Positions 53,898-64,000 of a stretch of DNA of 64,000 nt are shown here, piece after piece. The stretch is from Luteimonas rhizosphaericola (GTDB lineage Bacteria > Pseudomonadota > Gammaproteobacteria > Xanthomonadales > Xanthomonadaceae): the NCBI RefSeq assembly GCF_029888045.1, contig NZ_JARXRN010000020.1, forward strand, positions 252,283 to 316,282, given 5' to 3'. Both the position numbers and the translations under genes were made by a program. Within the stretch, counting starts at the first letter, position 1. Every line of letters begins with the position of its first letter. Under the pieces are notes generated by a model. The model was not told where the DNA came from and searched no databases. It worked only from the letters and a program-made list of their open reading frames with translations.

Positions 53898-55373
53898 TCA
53901 GTCCAGGAACAGCAGGGCCGGGTCGATGCCGTACGAGCCGAGCGGCAGGCCGCCGCGCACGCTGAGCCCGATGCCCGGCGCGTCCGCGGCGGGCCGCGAC
54001 AGGTCGACGACCTCGAACTCCGGCAGCAGCTGCTTGTCCGCGCCCAGCACGCGCATCAGGGTGGGCCGCAGCCGCTGCAGCGCGTTGACCGCCATCACCA
54101 CGCCCACGGTGCCGTCGCTCAGCTCCACCAGGGTGCCGGTGGGGTACACGCCGCAGACGCGGATGAACTGTTCGACCACCGCGCCTTCGAACAGGCGGTC
54201 GCGGGTCTGGTACAGCTCCATCATCGCCTGGTGCGGCGAACGCCGCGAGGCGTAGCCGCGGTCGCTGATCATCGCGTCATAGCTGTCCACCAGGCCGAGG
54301 ATGCGGCTGCCCAGCGCGATCCCCGGTCCGCGCAGCCCGTGCGGATAGCCGCTGCCGTCGTGGCGTTCGTGGTGCTGGCCGACCATCCGCGCGACCGCGG
54401 GCGACAGCCCTGAAATCGCCCCGACGATCGCGCGGCTCTCGTCCACGTGCGCGCGCAGCGTCCGCAGCTCGTTCTCGTCCAGCGCACCGGACTTGAGGAG
54501 CAGTTCGGAGGGCATGCGTACCTTGCCCACGTCGCACAGCAGCGCGGCTATCGCGAGTTCGCGCAGTTCGCTCCGCTCCAGGCCGATGTGCCGGCCAAAG
54601 GTGGCGGCCCAGATGCTGCAGGCCACGCCGTGGCGGTAGATGTAGTCGCCCTTGCGCTGCATCTCGACCACCCACGACAGCGCCGCCGGATTGCGGCCGA
54701 GCGAGTCCAGCATGTCGTCCACGCCGTCCTGGAGTCCGGCCGCAGTCAGGGTCTGGTCGCTGCGCGCCGCGTCAAGCACCCGGCGGATCCCGCATTCGAG
54801 CTTCGCGTGCGCCGCCTCGGCGGCCGCCAGCTCACCGCCGAAGACGTCGACGGCAGCACTGCGGACCGGCGACGGCACGGGCGCCGACTGGCCCGCAGCC
54901 GATGGCCCGGCCGTCGCCGGCATCGAGGCCCAGCCATCCAGGACCGGGTCGGTCGGGGGCGGAGGCGGCCATCGCACGGCGGCGGGTGGCTGTGGCTGTG
55001 GCTGTGGCTGTGACTGTGCCTGTGGCGCCGGCGCCGGCGCCGGCGGCGGCGGCGATGGCGATGGCGATGGCGATGGCGATGGCGAAGGTGCCGGCGGCTC
55101 CGCCGCCGCGGACCCGGTCGACTCGGGGACATCGTCGAGGATGACGTGGATCGTGTCGGGCGACTTGCCGCGCAGCACGTCCACGTGCACCCGGCGGCAT
55201 GCGGCACGCACGCGGCGGACCTCGTCCTCGGTGCGCACCAGCCAGCCTTCGAACGCGAAGCCGGCCTCCTGCCACGGGCGGTCGAGGCGGCTGATGTACA
55301 TGCCCGCCTCCAGCCCGGCCGTCCAGATGCACAGTTCCATCGCGAACGGAGCATCGGGTGTCGCCTGCGTCAT
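53898..55373 (-). CDS. DUF3391 plus HD-GYP domain protein with altered HD motif
   Basis: A 491-residue protein. Residues about 10-85 are a DUF3391 domain. A Pro/Ser/Gln-rich linker (about 95-160) follows, encoded by hexanucleotide repeats. Residues about 230-400 are an HD-GYP domain. The HD motif reads CDVGK (Cys280-Asp281) in place of HDIGK, while the later HHERHDGSGYP (334-344) is intact. The usual metal-binding His is thus changed to Cys, so phosphodiesterase activity is uncertain. It lies between gyrA and the EAL gene in a tight pair with the latter. Confidence 0.9.
   Translation of the reverse strand: MTQATPDAPFAMELCIWTAGLEAGMYISRLDRPWQEAGFAFEGWLVRTEDEVRRVRAACRRVHVDVLRGKSPDTIHVILDDVPESTGSAAAEPPAPSPSPSPSPSPSPPPPAPAPAPQAQSQPQPQPQPPAAVRWPPPPPTDPVLDGWASMPATAGPSAAGQSAPVPSPVRSAAVDVFGGELAAAEAAHAKLECGIRRVLDAARSDQTLTAAGLQDGVDDMLDSLGRNPAALSWVVEMQRKGDYIYRHGVACSIWAATFGRHIGLERSELRELAIAALLCDVGKVRMPSELLLKSGALDENELRTLRAHVDESRAIVGAISGLSPAVARMVGQHHERHDGSGYPHGLRGPGIALGSRILGLVDSYDAMISDRGYASRRSPHQAMMELYQTRDRLFEGAVVEQFIRVCGVYPTGTLVELSDGTVGVVMAVNALQRLRPTLMRVLGADKQLLPEFEVVDLSRPAADAPGIGLSVRGGLPLGSYGIDPALLFLD
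54988..55086. repeat. Hexanucleotide repeats GGCTGT and GGCGAT in the HD-GYP linker
   Basis: Four perfect GGCTGT units (54988-55011) continue into degenerate ones. After three GCCGGC-like units, five perfect GGCGAT units (55051-55080) are followed by GGCGAA. On the coding (minus) strand they give Gln-Pro and Ser-Pro repeats. Because each unit is six bases, copy-number change would lengthen or shorten the linker in frame. Confidence 0.8.
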
Positions 55374-55509
55374 GGCGTCCGCCCGGCGCCGCCGCGGGCG
55401 CTCGCTCGTTGGGTGCGCGCGGGCCGGTGCACGGCCGCAGACCCGCTGCTGGCAACTGGACGCATCTCGTTTCGGCCCCCCGACCTCTTGCGAGGTATCG
55501 GCCAGCCCA

Positions 55510-55529
55510 GCCGGCGCTGGAGCGCCGGC
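55510..55529 (-). terminator. Hairpin just after gyrA
   Basis: On the minus strand GCCGGCGC/GCGCCGGC form a perfect 8-bp stem with a TCCA loop, 12 nt after the gyrA stop (55542-55544). The following bases are not U-rich, so it is a weak terminator candidate. It falls in the 168-nt space between gyrA and the HD-GYP start. Confidence 0.45.
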
Positions 55530-55541
55530 CGACGAACGGCG

Positions 55542-58190
55542 TCAGCCTGTTGGATCTCCCGGGGTGCCCGCGTCGACTGCGGCACCGCCCTCGGCCTGCG
55601 GCGGCGCGATCCCTGGGCCTGCGGCAGCCGCGACCTCGGCCGGCACGCCGGCATCGTCGGCTTCCAGCAGGGCGTCGACGCGCTCGATCGCCTGCAGGCT
55701 CTCGTCCTGCGCCAGGCGCATCAGCATCACGCCCTGGGTGTTGCGGCCGACCTGGGAGATCTCCGCCGCGCGCGTGCGCACCAGGGTGCCGCCATCGGAG
55801 ATCAGCAGCACTTCGTGGTGGTCCGAAAGCTGGATCGCCCCCACCAGCCGGCCGTTGCGGGCGGTGGTCTGCAGCGCGATCACGCCCTGGGTACCGCGGC
55901 CCTTCTTCGGGTACTCGTCGACCGGCGTACGCTTGCCGAAGCCGCGCTCGCTGGCGGTGAGAATGTCGCCCGGCCCCTCGACCACCACCAGGCTGCGCAC
56001 TTCCTCGCCCGCGGCCAGGCGGATGCCGCGCACGCCGGTGGCGGTACGGCCCATGGCGCGCACGGACGCCTCGTCGAAACGCACCGCCTTGCCGTTGCTG
56101 GCGAACAGCATGATGTCGCGGTGGCCGTCGGTCAGCGCCGCGTTGACCAGGGCATCGCCCTCGTCGAGGTTGATCGCGATCTTGCCGCGCGCCAGGCGGT
56201 AGGCGAACTCGGTGAGCGGCGTCTTCTTCACCGTGCCGTGGCGGGTGGCGAAGAACACGAACTTGTCGACCGCGTACTCGCGCACCGGCACAACCGCCTG
56301 CACCTTCTCGCCTTCCTCGAGCGCGATCCAGTTGATGATCGGGCGGCCGCGCGCGTTCGGCCCGGCGTCGGGCAGCTGGTGCACCGGCAGCCAGAACACG
56401 CGCCCGGCGCTGGTGAAGGTGAGCAGGGTGTCGTGGGTGTTCACCAGCCACAGCTGGTCGATGAAATCCTCGTCCTTGGTGCTGGCGGCATTGCGCCCGC
56501 GTCCGCCACGCCGCTGGGCGCGGTAGGCCGTGACCGGCTGGCGCTTGGCGTAGCCGGCGTGCGAGAGCGTGACCACCACGTCCTCCGGCGCGATCAGGTC
56601 GAGGATGTCGAGATCCTCCTCGCTGGCGCGGATCTCGCTCCGGCGCGCGTCGCCGAACTCTTCCCTGACGTTGCGCAGCTCGGTGCGGATCACCTCCAGC
56701 AGCACTTCCGGATCCTCGAGGATCTCGATCAGGCCGCGGATGGTTTCGAGCAGCTGCCGGTATTCCTCGGTCAGCTTTTCCTGCTCCAGGCCGGTCAGGC
56801 GGTGCAGGCGCATGTCCAGGATCTGCTGCGCCTGGACCTCGGTCAGCTGGTAGCCGTCGGCCAGCAGGCCCACGCCCGCGGGCAGGTCCTCGGGACGCGA
56901 GGCCTCGGCGCCCGCGGCGCCGAGCAGCGCGCCGACCAGGCCCGGCTGCCACAGGCGCGCGAGCATGCGCTCCTTCGCGACGGCCGGGTTCTCCGAGGTC
57001 TTGATCAGCTCGATCATCTCGTCGATGTTGGCCAGCGCGACCGTCAGGCCTTCCAGCACGTGGGCGCGGTTGCGCGCCTTGCGCAGCTCGAAGATGGTCC
57101 TGCGCGTGACCACCTCGCGGCGGTGGCGGACGAAGGCCTCGAGAATCTGGCGCAGGTTGAGCAGCTGCGGGCGGCCATCCACCAGCGCCACCATGTTGAT
57201 GCCGAACACCGATTCGAGCTGGGTCTGCGCGTAGAGGTTGTTGAGCACCACCTCGGCCGAGTCGCCGCGCTTGATCTCGATGTAGATGCGCATGCCGTCC
57301 TTGTCGGACTCGTCGCGCAGCTCGCTGATGCCCTCGAGCTTCTTCTCCTTCACCAGCTCGGCGATCTTCTCGATCAGCCGCGCCTTGTTCACCTGGTAGG
57401 GAATCTCGGTGACGATGATCGACTCGCGGCCGTTGTCGGCCACCTCGACGTCGCACTTGGCGCGGATGCGCACGCGGCCGCGGCCGGTGCGGTAGGCCAG
57501 GTGGATGCCGCCGACGCCGTTGATGATGCCGCCGGTGGGGAAATCCGGGCCCGGGATGTGCTCCATCAGCCCGTCGATGTCGATCTCCGGGTTGTCGATC
57601 AGCGCGATCAGCGCGTCGACCACTTCCGACAGGTTGTGCGGCGGAATGTTGGTCGCCATGCCCACCGCGATGCCGGCCGAGCCGTTGACCAGCAGGTTCG
57701 GGAACCGCGTCGGCATCACCGACGGCTCGAGTTCCTTCTCGTCGTAGTTGGGCGTGAAATCGACGGTTTCCTTGTCGATGTCGGCCATCAACTCGTGGGT
57801 GATGCGCGCCATGCGCGCCTCGGTGTAGCGCATGGCCGCGGCGGAGTCGCCGTCGACCGAACCGAAGTTGCCCTGCCCGTCCACCAGCATGTAGCGCAGC
57901 GAGAACGGCTGCGCCATGCGCACCAGGGTGTCGTACACCGACTGGTCGCCGTGCGGATGGTATTTACCGATCACGTCACCGACGATGCGCGCCGACTTGT
58001 AGTAGGGCTTGTTGCTGTGCGCGCCGAGTTCGTTCATGGCGTGCAGCACGCGCCGGTGCACCGGCTTGAGGCCGTCGCGGACGTCGGGCAGCGCACGCCC
58101 CACGATCACGCTCATCGCGTAATCCAGGTAGCTGCGCCGCATTTCGTCTTCGAGGTTGACCGGGATGATTTCCTGCGCGAGATCGGTCAT
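55542..58190 (-). CDS. gyrA: DNA gyrase subunit A
   Basis: An 882-residue type II topoisomerase subunit. The catalytic Tyr is residue 122 (AAMRYTEAR), the same number as in E. coli. The quinolone-determining region reads [19 protein letters not shown]: Gln at position 83 (Ser in E. coli) and Asp at 87. The GyrA-box QRRGGRG is in the C-terminal beta-pinwheel. The tail after about residue 845 is Ala/Gly-rich, less acidic than in E. coli. Start at ATG 58190. Confidence 0.97.
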   Translation of the reverse strand: MTDLAQEIIPVNLEDEMRRSYLDYAMSVIVGRALPDVRDGLKPVHRRVLHAMNELGAHSNKPYYKSARIVGDVIGKYHPHGDQSVYDTLVRMAQPFSLRYMLVDGQGNFGSVDGDSAAAMRYTEARMARITHELMADIDKETVDFTPNYDEKELEPSVMPTRFPNLLVNGSAGIAVGMATNIPPHNLSEVVDALIALIDNPEIDIDGLMEHIPGPDFPTGGIINGVGGIHLAYRTGRGRVRIRAKCDVEVADNGRESIIVTEIPYQVNKARLIEKIAELVKEKKLEGISELRDESDKDGMRIYIEIKRGDSAEVVLNNLYAQTQLESVFGINMVALVDGRPQLLNLRQILEAFVRHRREVVTRRTIFELRKARNRAHVLEGLTVALANIDEMIELIKTSENPAVAKERMLARLWQPGLVGALLGAAGAEASRPEDLPAGVGLLADGYQLTEVQAQQILDMRLHRLTGLEQEKLTEEYRQLLETIRGLIEILEDPEVLLEVIRTELRNVREEFGDARRSEIRASEEDLDILDLIAPEDVVVTLSHAGYAKRQPVTAYRAQRRGGRGRNAASTKDEDFIDQLWLVNTHDTLLTFTSAGRVFWLPVHQLPDAGPNARGRPIINWIALEEGEKVQAVVPVREYAVDKFVFFATRHGTVKKTPLTEFAYRLARGKIAINLDEGDALVNAALTDGHRDIMLFASNGKAVRFDEASVRAMGRTATGVRGIRLAAGEEVRSLVVVEGPGDILTASERGFGKRTPVDEYPKKGRGTQGVIALQTTARNGRLVGAIQLSDHHEVLLISDGGTLVRTRAAEISQVGRNTQGVMLMRLAQDESLQAIERVDALLEADDAGVPAEVAAAAGPGIAPPQAEGGAAVDAGTPGDPTG

Positions 58191-58327
58191 CGAATTGCTT
58201 GCATCCTCGTGGAGCCGGAAGGTCGCCGCGCCGGCATCGGCGGGTCTGACGAAACAGGGCGGCGGAGCCTAGCGGCTCCGCCGGAAACAATGCCCGGAAT
58301 GGTATCACGCGCGCGCTCGTCGTGCCA

Positions 58328-58358
58328 GTATTTTTCATCGGAAAAACAATGACTTGCA
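58328..58358. promoter_or_regulatory. AT-rich tract in the gyrA upstream region
   Basis: The 316-nt gap 58191-58506 between gyrA and the CPBP gene holds one clearly AT-rich stretch, with TTTTTCATCGGAAAAAC forming a small inverted repeat. On the minus strand it lies about 140 nt before the gyrA start. I could not assign -35 and -10 boxes with proper spacing. Elsewhere the gap shows a 23-bp palindrome near the other end and no gene. Confidence 0.35.
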
Positions 58359-58445
58359 TGCTGCCGAACCCTCCAGCAAGGGGTTGGCGCGTCGGCCACG
58401 CATGCGTTGGCGAAATGTGCGCAAGCCGCCGCATTGCCCGATGTT

Positions 58446-58468
58446 GACCTGACACCTGTCACTAGGTC
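58446..58468. promoter_or_regulatory. 23-bp nested palindrome before the CPBP gene
   Basis: TGACA-CC-TGTCA (58450-58461) lies inside outer arms GACCT (58446-58450) and AGGTC (58464-58468), all perfect. It ends 38 nt before the start codon of the CPBP gene. This looks like a binding site for a dimeric repressor (TetR- or GntR-like), but no regulator gene is adjacent. The protein that binds it is unknown. Confidence 0.5.
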
Positions 58469-58506
58469 GGCCGGCACTCGCGATCCACGATCGGTCCAGC
58501 TCCGCC

Positions 58507-59304
58507 ATGGTCGTGCCGATGACGCCGCCCGCCCTGCTCCTGCGCCTGTGCCTGCTGTTCGCCGGCATGGTCCTGCTCTGGTGGGCCGTGCTGTCGCTGC
58601 TCCCCTACGAAGCCGGGCGCGATGCGCCGGTGCACGTCGCAGCCGGAGTGCTGGTGACCGCGGGAGTGATGGCGCTGGTGCGGTTCCTGCTGCGCAGGGA
58701 TGGGCTCTCGTGGCGCGCGGCCGGCTGCGGCAAGGCGCGCGAGAACCTGCGCGCATTCGCGCTGGGCGCCGCCCTGTGGCTGGTCCCCGCCGCGGTGGGG
58801 GCAGCCCTGTGCATCGCACTGGGCTGGACCACGCTCGAGCTGCGCGCTTCAGCCGGACCGTTCGCATGGACGTTGCCGGCGATGCTCGCAGGCGTGTTCC
58901 TGGTGGAGGCCCTGCCCGAGGAGCTCGCGGTGCGCGGCTATGCCCAGGGCCTGGCTGCGCGTGCGCTTCCGGCCTGGGCGGCGCTGCTGCTGCAGGTCGC
59001 GCTGTTCACCGGGTTCGCGTGGGCCATCGGTGCGCTGGTGTCGTTCCAGCAGTGGCTGTTCATCCCGTCGCTCGCGCTGATTCTCGGTTACGTCCGGGCC
59101 CTGACCGGCAACGTGTGGACAGGCATCGGCGTGCACACAGCCTGGATGACCGCGCAGCAATGGCTGGCACTCCATGCCGACGCACAGGGCTTGCAGGTCC
59201 TGCAGTTCGTCGCGTTCGCGCTGCTGCCATCGGCGACGCTCGGCGCCGTGCTGGGGCTGCGTCACCCGGTTTTCGCCTGGCGCGGGCGGGCGCCAGCACC
59301 CTGA
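58507..59304 (+). CDS. CPBP-family intramembrane protein (putative CAAX-type protease)
   Basis: A 265-residue protein with about seven or eight hydrophobic segments. The family motif EExxxR is present at Glu138-Glu139...Arg143 (LPEELAVRG), and a later His211 (GIGVHTAW) fits the final metal-binding motif. The middle motif F-x-x-x-H is not obvious: the corresponding FTGFAW has no His, so catalytic activity is uncertain. Homologues function in peptide processing or self-immunity to bacteriocins. It stands alone on the plus strand, convergent with mtnA. Confidence 0.78.
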   Translation: MVVPMTPPALLLRLCLLFAGMVLLWWAVLSLLPYEAGRDAPVHVAAGVLVTAGVMALVRFLLRRDGLSWRAAGCGKARENLRAFALGAALWLVPAAVGAALCIALGWTTLELRASAGPFAWTLPAMLAGVFLVEALPEELAVRGYAQGLAARALPAWAALLLQVALFTGFAWAIGALVSFQQWLFIPSLALILGYVRALTGNVWTGIGVHTAWMTAQQWLALHADAQGLQVLQFVAFALLPSATLGAVLGLRHPVFAWRGRAPAP

Positions 59305-59401
59305 CCCAGCGGTCGGGCCGCAGCCGAGATGGACCGCCGGGCCACGGCCGTCGGGGCCTGGCGCCGGACCCGTTGGAACCCGCGGGGTCGGACGCCCGGG
59401 A

Positions 59402-60472
59402 TCAGCGGCCGAACAGCGCCTGCATCGCGGCGGTGTCGGGACGCTCGACGATGCCCTTCTCGGTCACGATCGCGTCGATCAGGCCGTGCGGGGTGACGTC
59501 GAAAACCGGGTTCCAGGCGGCCACGCCTTCGGCCACGGTACGCGTGCCGCCGATCGCGAACAGCTCGGCCGGATCGCGCTCCTCGATCTCGATCAGCTCG
59601 CCCGAGGCGGTGTCCATGTCCACCGTGGACGAGGGCGCGACCACCATGAACTTCGCGCCGTGGTGGCGCGCCGAGATCGCCAGCTGGTAGGTGCCGATCT
59701 TGTTGGCGGTGTCGCCGTTGGCGCAGATGCGGTCGGCGCCCACGACCACCCACTGCACCGCGCCGGTCTTCATCAGGTGCGCGGCGGCCGAATCCGCGAT
59801 CAGGGTCGCCGGGATGCCGTCCTGCATCAGTTCCCACGCGGTCAGGCGCGCGCCCTGCTGCCAGGGCCGGGTCTCGCCGGCGTACACGCGCGCGATGTCG
59901 CCGCTGGCCACGCCGGCGCGAATCACGCCGAGCGCGGTGCCGAAACCCGCGGTGGCCAGCGAACCGGTGTTGCAGTGGGTCAGCACGCCGCTGCCCGGGC
60001 CGATCAGCGAGGCCCCCAGCACGCCCATGGCGCGGTTGGCGGCAAGGTCCTCGGTCTCGATCGCGCGCGCCTCGGCCTCCAGCGCCGCGCGCCAGTCCAT
60101 GCCCTCGCCCGCGGACGCCCGCACCAGCGCCGCTCGCATCTGCGCCAGCGCCCAGGCCAGGTTGACTGCGGTCGGCCGCGCCGCGTTGAGCCGCCGCAGC
60201 GACGGTTCGAGTTCCGGCGCGGCGTCGGAGGCGGTGCCCGCGGCGCACTCGCGCGCCGCGAGCACGACGCCCCAGGCCGCGGCGATGCCGATCGCCGGGG
60301 CGCCGCGCACGGCCAGCGTGCGGATCGCGTCGGCGACCGCATCGCTGGTGGCGCAGCGCAGGTACTCGACCTCGAACGGCAGCCGCCGCTGGTCCAGCAG
60401 CTCCAGCGCATCGCCGGTCCAGCGGATCGGTCGGATGCGGTCGTAACGGGCGTAGTCGATGGGATCGCTCAT
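59402..60472 (-). CDS. mtnA: Methylthioribose-1-phosphate isomerase
   Basis: A 356-residue enzyme of the methionine salvage pathway converting S-methyl-5-thioribose-1-phosphate to the ribulose form. Motifs: [25 protein letters not shown] with the catalytic Cys, [19 protein letters not shown] with the catalytic Asp, and a C-terminal [17 protein letters not shown]. It is found near gyrA as in other xanthomonads. Other mtn genes are not in this window. Start at ATG 60472. Confidence 0.95.
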   Translation of the reverse strand: MSDPIDYARYDRIRPIRWTGDALELLDQRRLPFEVEYLRCATSDAVADAIRTLAVRGAPAIGIAAAWGVVLAARECAAGTASDAAPELEPSLRRLNAARPTAVNLAWALAQMRAALVRASAGEGMDWRAALEAEARAIETEDLAANRAMGVLGASLIGPGSGVLTHCNTGSLATAGFGTALGVIRAGVASGDIARVYAGETRPWQQGARLTAWELMQDGIPATLIADSAAAHLMKTGAVQWVVVGADRICANGDTANKIGTYQLAISARHHGAKFMVVAPSSTVDMDTASGELIEIEERDPAELFAIGGTRTVAEGVAAWNPVFDVTPHGLIDAIVTEKGIVERPDTAAMQALFGR

Positions 60473-60529
60473 GCAGCGATTGTAGGCGGTGGCCCGCGAT
60501 CGGGTCGCGGGCTCACCACCCTGCAGCGC

Positions 60530-61114
60530 TCAGCGGACGCGGAACTCCGCCCGGCAACCGCCGTCGACCCAGACGCCGCTGCGGTCCCAGCCCCAGTTCT
60601 GCCCACGCACGCAGCGGCGCTCGGACAACTGGCGCACCAGCTGCACGTCGCGCTGCACCTGCACCGGGCAGCGCTGGTGGCGGTCGTTCTTCGATTCGCA
60701 GCGCAGGACCTGCTCGCCACCGCCGCCGTAGCCGGGTCCGCCATGACCCGGCCCCGGGCCGTAGCCGCCGCCGCGCCCGGTCACGAACTCCGCGCGGCAT
60801 CCCTCCGACACCCATACGCCGCTGTTGTCCCAGCCCCAGTTGCGGCCCTGCACGCACTGGGTGCGCGAGAACTGCCGCGTGAGCGACACGCCGCCGCGGG
60901 TGTCGACACGACAGTGGCGGGTGCGGCCGTCGTCCGACTCGCAGCGCACGACGCTGCCGGCACCATAGCCGCCACCAGGGTAGCCACCGCCGCCGTAACC
61001 GCCGCCCGGATAGCCGCCGGTGCCACCGCCGTAATAGCCGCCGGCGGGATAACCCACACACCCGGCCAGGAGCAGCATCGCCCCGGCGCCCCATGCATTC
61101 CTGATCATGCCCAT
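60530..61114 (-). CDS. DUF3011 lipoprotein with two repeats
   Basis: A 194-residue lipoprotein. The signal peptide ends in a lipobox, LAGC at about residues 16-19, followed by a Gly/Tyr-rich segment. Two DUF3011 units of about 60 residues (about 53-112 and 133-194) each contain RCES, a Gln/Arg/Cys-rich stretch, NWGWD, SGVWV and GCRAEF; each has four Cys for two possible disulfides. A second Gly-rich linker separates them. GGGAG supports the start at ATG 61114. Function unknown; outer-membrane location likely. Confidence 0.85.
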   Translation of the reverse strand: MGMIRNAWGAGAMLLLAGCVGYPAGGYYGGGTGGYPGGGYGGGGYPGGGYGAGSVVRCESDDGRTRHCRVDTRGGVSLTRQFSRTQCVQGRNWGWDNSGVWVSEGCRAEFVTGRGGGYGPGPGHGGPGYGGGGEQVLRCESKNDRHQRCPVQVQRDVQLVRQLSERRCVRGQNWGWDRSGVWVDGGCRAEFRVR

Positions 61115-61209
61115 CGGAGTTCTCCCGACCGTCGTGATGCGCGGAACAGTGCGCGCAGGCACGTGAACGCAGGGGCAAGCGGGCCGGTCGACACGGCCCG
61201 GCCAAAGGT

Positions 61210-64000
<2,791 letters not shown>

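Overview
The window is 64 kb of very GC-rich, densely coded chromosome from a gammaproteobacterium of the Xanthomonadaceae/Lysobacteraceae group. A Luteimonas- or Lysobacter-like organism is the best guess, from gene content and order rather than from any database search. Supporting points are a split methionine synthase behind a SahR-type regulator, a YtrA-type GntR/ABC operon, a large NAD-glutamate dehydrogenase, mtnA next to gyrA, Gln at GyrA position 83, and a pbpC/alpha-2-macroglobulin pair. I see no rRNA, tRNA, CRISPR array, insertion sequence or prophage. Almost everything is core or family-level chromosome, cut at both ends inside genes (sbcB at the left, ligA at the right).

Layout. 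1-1.8 kb: end of exonuclease I and two small conserved genes. 1.9-6.3 kb (minus): a Fur-box-controlled TonB-dependent siderophore receptor, a 5'-nucleotidase and NAD kinase. 6.4-12.7 kb (minus): the 1659-aa NAD-glutamate dehydrogenase and an acyl-CoA dehydrogenase. 12.9-17.8 kb (plus): sahR with a four-half-site operator, then methionine synthase as two genes. 17.8-21.8 kb (minus): a probable operon of two FKBP-type isomerases, UDP-glucose dehydrogenase, slyX and a DUF2058 gene; a periplasmic glutathione peroxidase follows. 22.6-27.5 kb (plus): a repressor-controlled operon (unknown membrane-anchored protein, YtrA-like GntR, ABC ATPase, permease), a cluster of hairpins, then a YggN-like lipoprotein and a GSGD-repeat secreted protein.

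27.7-34.2 kb: fumC opposite a packed run purB, VOC protein, B3 metallo-beta-lactamase, RoxA-type ribosomal oxygenase and a GNAT fusion, most overlapping by 4 nt. 34.3-41 kb: the 2-oxoglutarate dehydrogenase genes sucA-sucB-lpdA with an intergenic repeat, then a small secreted protein and a LOG-family hydrolase. 41-44.8 kb: acryloyl-CoA reductase-like protein, an orphan PilH-like regulator, DnaJ-like and Hsp20 chaperones, and a peroxiredoxin. 44.9-52.3 kb (minus): PBP1C and a lipoprotein alpha-2-macroglobulin. 52.6-58.2 kb (minus): two cyclic-di-GMP turnover proteins with altered motifs, downstream of gyrA. 58.5-64 kb: a CPBP-family membrane protein with an upstream palindrome, mtnA, a DUF3011 lipoprotein, epmA and ligA.

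Methionine recycling (sahR-metH, mtnA), the TCA cycle (sucAB-lpdA, fumC, gdhB) and envelope quality control or defence (FKBPs, PBP1C/alpha-2-macroglobulin, ytr operon) are the main functional themes. The parts least explained by known biology are the first gene of the ytr operon, the GSGD-repeat protein and hairpin cluster after it, the Cys-for-His change in the HD-GYP protein, and the 23-bp palindrome before the CPBP gene.
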